64,000 nucleotides of DNA, taken from NCBI RefSeq assembly GCF_000521805.1, contig NZ_JAMB01000004.1, forward strand, positions 62,001 through 126,000, read 5' to 3'. Made by a program: the position numbers and the translations under genes. Shown one piece after another: positions 61,398 through 64,000 of this stretch. Positions within the stretch are counted from its first letter, which is position 1. Each line of letters begins with the position of its first letter. The stretch is from Marinomonas ushuaiensis DSM 15871. GTDB taxonomy: Bacteria > Pseudomonadota > Gammaproteobacteria > Pseudomonadales > Marinomonadaceae. The notes beneath the pieces are model-generated. The model ran no database searches, had not been told where the DNA came from, and worked only from the letters and a program-made list of their open reading frames with translations.

Positions 61398-63023
61398 TCA
61401 GTTCTTATTTGATAAAGTGTTCTCTGCATTAATACTAAGCGCCATGGCTTCAGCGATTTTAATACCATCTATGGCTGCAGACATAATACCACCAGCGTAT
61501 CCTGCACCTTCACCTGCTGGAAATAAACCTTTCGTATTAATGCTTTCAAAGCTTTCAGGATCACGCTTGATGCTAATCGGCGCTGAAGTTCGAGTTTCCA
61601 CACCGGTTAACAATGCATCGTCAAAGGCAAAGCCTCGAACCTTTTTATTGAACGCTGGAATGGCTTCACGAATTGCTTCGATACAGAAATCAGGTAAGGC
61701 ATCTGCGAGGTTGGTTAATTTGATACCGGGTTTGAAAGAGGGAACAACTGTTCCAATGTCTTTCGGTGTTTCATTTCTTAAAAAAGCGCCAACGGTTTGT
61801 GCTGGGGCATCGTAGTTGCTGCCGCCCATCACGTAAGCCAGACTTTCAAGTTCCCGTTGGAATTGGATTCCTGCCAAAGGACCACCTGGATAATCAGAAG
61901 GATCAATACCAACGACAATTGCGCTGTTGGCATTGCGTTCATTACGTGAATATTGGCTCATGCCGTTGGTTACGACACGGTTTTCTTCTGACGTAGCCGC
62001 AACAACGGTGCCACCAGGACACATGCAGAAGCTATAAACAGAACGACCATTTTTGCAATGGTGAACCAATTTGTAATCCGCTGCACCGAGAATCTCGTTG
62101 CCCGCATTCGGGCCAAAGCGTGCTTTATCGATAGCAGATTGCTCATGTTCGATTCGAAAGCCAACAGAAAAGGGCTTGGCTTCGATGTAGATACCTTTCT
62201 TGTGAATCATTTCGAACGTGTCACGAGCACTGTGACCGATGGCAATGGCGATGTGTTTGGAATGTAATTGCTCACCATCAGCAAGAGTAACGCCTGTGAT
62301 TTGGCCATCTTTAATGTGCATGTCGTCAACACGGGCACTGAAACGAATTTCGCCGCCAAGCTCGATGATTTGAGCTCGCATTTTTTCCACCATGGCAACC
62401 AATTTAAAGGTACCTATATGAGGTTTACTAACGTAAAGGATTTCGTCTGGTGCGCCAGCAGAGACAAATTCATTCAATACTTTTCGGCTGTATTGCTTAG
62501 GGTCTTTGACCTGACTGTAAAGTTTGCCGTCAGAAAAAGTTCCAGCGCCGCCTTCACCAAATTGTACATTGGATTCTGTGTTTAATATTTTCTTACGCCA
62601 AAAACCAAAGGTATCTTTAGTGCGTTCACGAACTTCTTTACCACGTTCTAAAATGATCGGCTTATAGCCCATTTGAGCAAGTACCAATCCGGCCAATAAA
62701 CCACAAGGACCAAAGCCAATAACAATAGGGCGTTCAGTGAGATTTTCTGGCGCTTGAGCGACAGGGTGATAGTTTAAGTCTGGGGTTTCTTTGATTTGTT
62801 GATGCTCTGCGAACTGAGCCAATAAAAATTCGTTGTTCGTCGTTTCCACATCCAAGGTGTAAATCAGCATGATGTTCGTTTTTTTACGCGCATCATAACC
62901 ACGACGAAAAACATTGACGCTCACAAGTTGCTCAGCCGAAATATTCAGCATAGAAAGAATACTTTCTTCGATGGCAGTATCGTTGTGATCAAGGGGAAGT
63001 TGGATGTTGGAAAGTCGTATCAT
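61398..63023 (-). CDS. NAD(P)/FAD-dependent oxidoreductase (COG2509 type)
   Basis: A 541-residue flavoprotein. The dinucleotide motif VIGFGPCGLLAGLVLAQMG lies near 100. FGEGGAGTFSDGKLYSQ, IAIGHSARDTFEMI, FSVGFRIEHEQ and LFPAGEGAGYAGGIMSAAIDG are hallmarks of the large 'uncharacterised FAD-dependent dehydrogenase' family. The ~90-residue N-terminal extension is usual for it. The substrate is unknown. ATG 63023 is preferred over TTG 63032. Confidence 0.88.
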   Translation of the reverse strand: MIRLSNIQLPLDHNDTAIEESILSMLNISAEQLVSVNVFRRGYDARKKTNIMLIYTLDVETTNNEFLLAQFAEHQQIKETPDLNYHPVAQAPENLTERPIVIGFGPCGLLAGLVLAQMGYKPIILERGKEVRERTKDTFGFWRKKILNTESNVQFGEGGAGTFSDGKLYSQVKDPKQYSRKVLNEFVSAGAPDEILYVSKPHIGTFKLVAMVEKMRAQIIELGGEIRFSARVDDMHIKDGQITGVTLADGEQLHSKHIAIAIGHSARDTFEMIHKKGIYIEAKPFSVGFRIEHEQSAIDKARFGPNAGNEILGAADYKLVHHCKNGRSVYSFCMCPGGTVVAATSEENRVVTNGMSQYSRNERNANSAIVVGIDPSDYPGGPLAGIQFQRELESLAYVMGGSNYDAPAQTVGAFLRNETPKDIGTVVPSFKPGIKLTNLADALPDFCIEAIREAIPAFNKKVRGFAFDDALLTGVETRTSAPISIKRDPESFESINTKGLFPAGEGAGYAGGIMSAAIDGIKIAEAMALSINAENTLSNKN

Positions 63024-63242
63024 AGGAGTCAATATCTATAAATCTGGTCAGTGGTTAATGGTGTGGATAATACGATATTTTCATCAAAAAAGCTGTTATC
63101 AATTTTGGCGTTTGTCGTTACTTATTCTGTTTTAGATATTTAATCTGAAAGCGATATGAGAAAATTCGCCGTCTCCTGTTCTCCTAATGGTTATAAATAT
63201 TAAGAGTTTAGGGAAATGTATTTAATTATTGAGACTTTGTAC

Positions 63243-64000
63243 ATGAGAAAAGTAATAACAGTTCTGGGTGGTGTTTTAATATCCACCAGTTTATTTGCGG
63301 TGGGTTCTGGTTGGTTTTCATCGATTTTTTCATCAGAAAAAGAAGATATTTTAACCTTTATTCCTGCTGATACTGCGTATTATGTGGGTGGTGATTCCCT
63401 AGATAATATTGCTCAATTGATGAACGACAGCTCACTGATAAATGTTTCTCCACGATTGGCTGATCAGCTAAAAGGGTCACTGGCTTCGATTGATGATAGT
63501 GACTCACCAGAAGCGCGCTTTTTCTCTTATTTAATGACGCAATATGAAAGCTCGAATAAAAGCGGCTTGGCAGATGTTGCGAAATCTGTCGGTATTTCGT
63601 TAACGGGTTCTTATGCACTGTTTAGTGATGGCATCATGCCTGTTATGCGTATCGAAATTGCGAATGAAGACGCGTTTAATGTTTTGATTGAAAACGCGGT
63701 GAAAGACAGCGATTGGCATTACTCGTGGGAAGAATTTGGCGAAACAAAAGTGCGTTTATGGTCATTGGAAGAAGGCGTTTCTCTTGCGGTTCTTAATAAT
63801 GCAAATGGTGTAGTGATTACAATCGTGACAGAAAAAGATACCTTGGAAGCCAAACAGCAGCGTCTAGGTTTAATCAAACCAGAGGCGTCGTTAGCAACAA
63901 GTGAAGAAGTCGAAAATCTTAAAAAACAATACGGCTACACAGGTGACATGATTGGTTTTATTCAAATTGATCGTATTATTCAGGCGTTTGTTGCACCAAC
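63243..64000 (+). CDS. Exported hypothetical protein, 3' end outside the window
   Basis: The frame is open from ATG 63243 to the window end (252 codons). It starts with a signal peptide (MRKVITVLGGVLISTSLFA). EDILTFIPADTAYYVGGDSLDNIAQ and VGISLTGSYALFSDGIMPVMRIEIAN suggest a soluble periplasmic domain that may repeat later. I do not recognise the family with confidence. Divergent from the FAD-oxidoreductase gene. Confidence 0.75.
   Translation, partial: MRKVITVLGGVLISTSLFAVGSGWFSSIFSSEKEDILTFIPADTAYYVGGDSLDNIAQLMNDSSLINVSPRLADQLKGSLASIDDSDSPEARFFSYLMTQYESSNKSGLADVAKSVGISLTGSYALFSDGIMPVMRIEIANEDAFNVLIENAVKDSDWHYSWEEFGETKVRLWSLEEGVSLAVLNNANGVVITIVTEKDTLEAKQQRLGLIKPEASLATSEEVENLKKQYGYTGDMIGFIQIDRIIQAFVAP

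Noticed and set aside
1-64000. tRNA, rRNA, CRISPR array or prophage
   Set aside because: I saw no cloverleaf-like sequence, rRNA segment, regularly spaced repeat array, phage structural gene or integrase on either strand.

Overview
The window is a chromosomal segment of a moderately AT-rich gammaproteobacterium. Several genes are typical of that class or close to it: rlmB behind rnr, rapA next to rluA, rdgC, slyD, a ybfE-like gene, srkA and a Tsp/Prc protease. A nickel superoxide dismutase, a VC_2705-type sodium:solute symporter and many chemotaxis, HD-GYP and hybrid-kinase genes point to a marine heterotroph. Marinomonas or a close Oceanospirillales relative is my best guess; this is inference from gene content, not a database result. 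Coding density is high. I found no rRNA, tRNA, CRISPR array, prophage or intact insertion sequence.

Left part (1-13.5 kb): the 3' end of rnr, then rlmB and a late cobalamin block (cobT, cobS, cobC, a TRIC/UPF0126 membrane protein, cobO). Next comes a compact Ni-SOD operon behind a Fur-box-like site: a TPR-like protein, a small His-rich membrane protein, sodN, and its maturation protease sodX. A YitT-family protein and a P-loop kinase-like gene follow, then a gene-free stretch rich in inverted repeats. After that are an ECF sigma/anti-sigma pair with a secreted DUF3455 protein, a GNAT gene, rsuA, a DUF2750 gene and a RutR-like TetR regulator.

Middle (13.5-39.7 kb): a 1152-residue SLC5-transporter/histidine-kinase/receiver hybrid, a DOPA-dioxygenase-like protein and slyD. 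The opposite strand carries the yigZ-rapA-rluA operon. Then come rmuC, a CDF metal exporter, tdk-rdgC, a ybfE-like gene, prc, an M18 aminopeptidase, and elaA plus an HD-GYP protein. A DUF4212/sodium:solute symporter pair follows, which could be a target of the acetate-switch type hybrid kinase, together with a decayed GNAT gene, a MOSC protein and a long class-V aminotransferase under an Lrp-type regulator.

Right part (39.9-64 kb): a three-gene RND efflux operon (outer-membrane lipoprotein, adaptor, permease). Next is a MocR/GntR regulator with repeated candidate operators facing a DUF1127-LysE exporter-racemase block, then GIY-YIG and VOC genes, srkA-recQ, a receiver-TPR protein and two convergent chemoreceptors. 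The end holds YqaA and SPOR-domain proteins, a DUF945 protein, an FAD-dependent oxidoreductase, and an exported protein cut by the window edge.

The best candidate for something under-described is the Ni-SOD operon (5.36-7.0 kb). Besides the known sodN/sodX pair it encodes two extra proteins, one of them a 73-residue membrane protein whose predicted mature N-terminus is histidine-rich.
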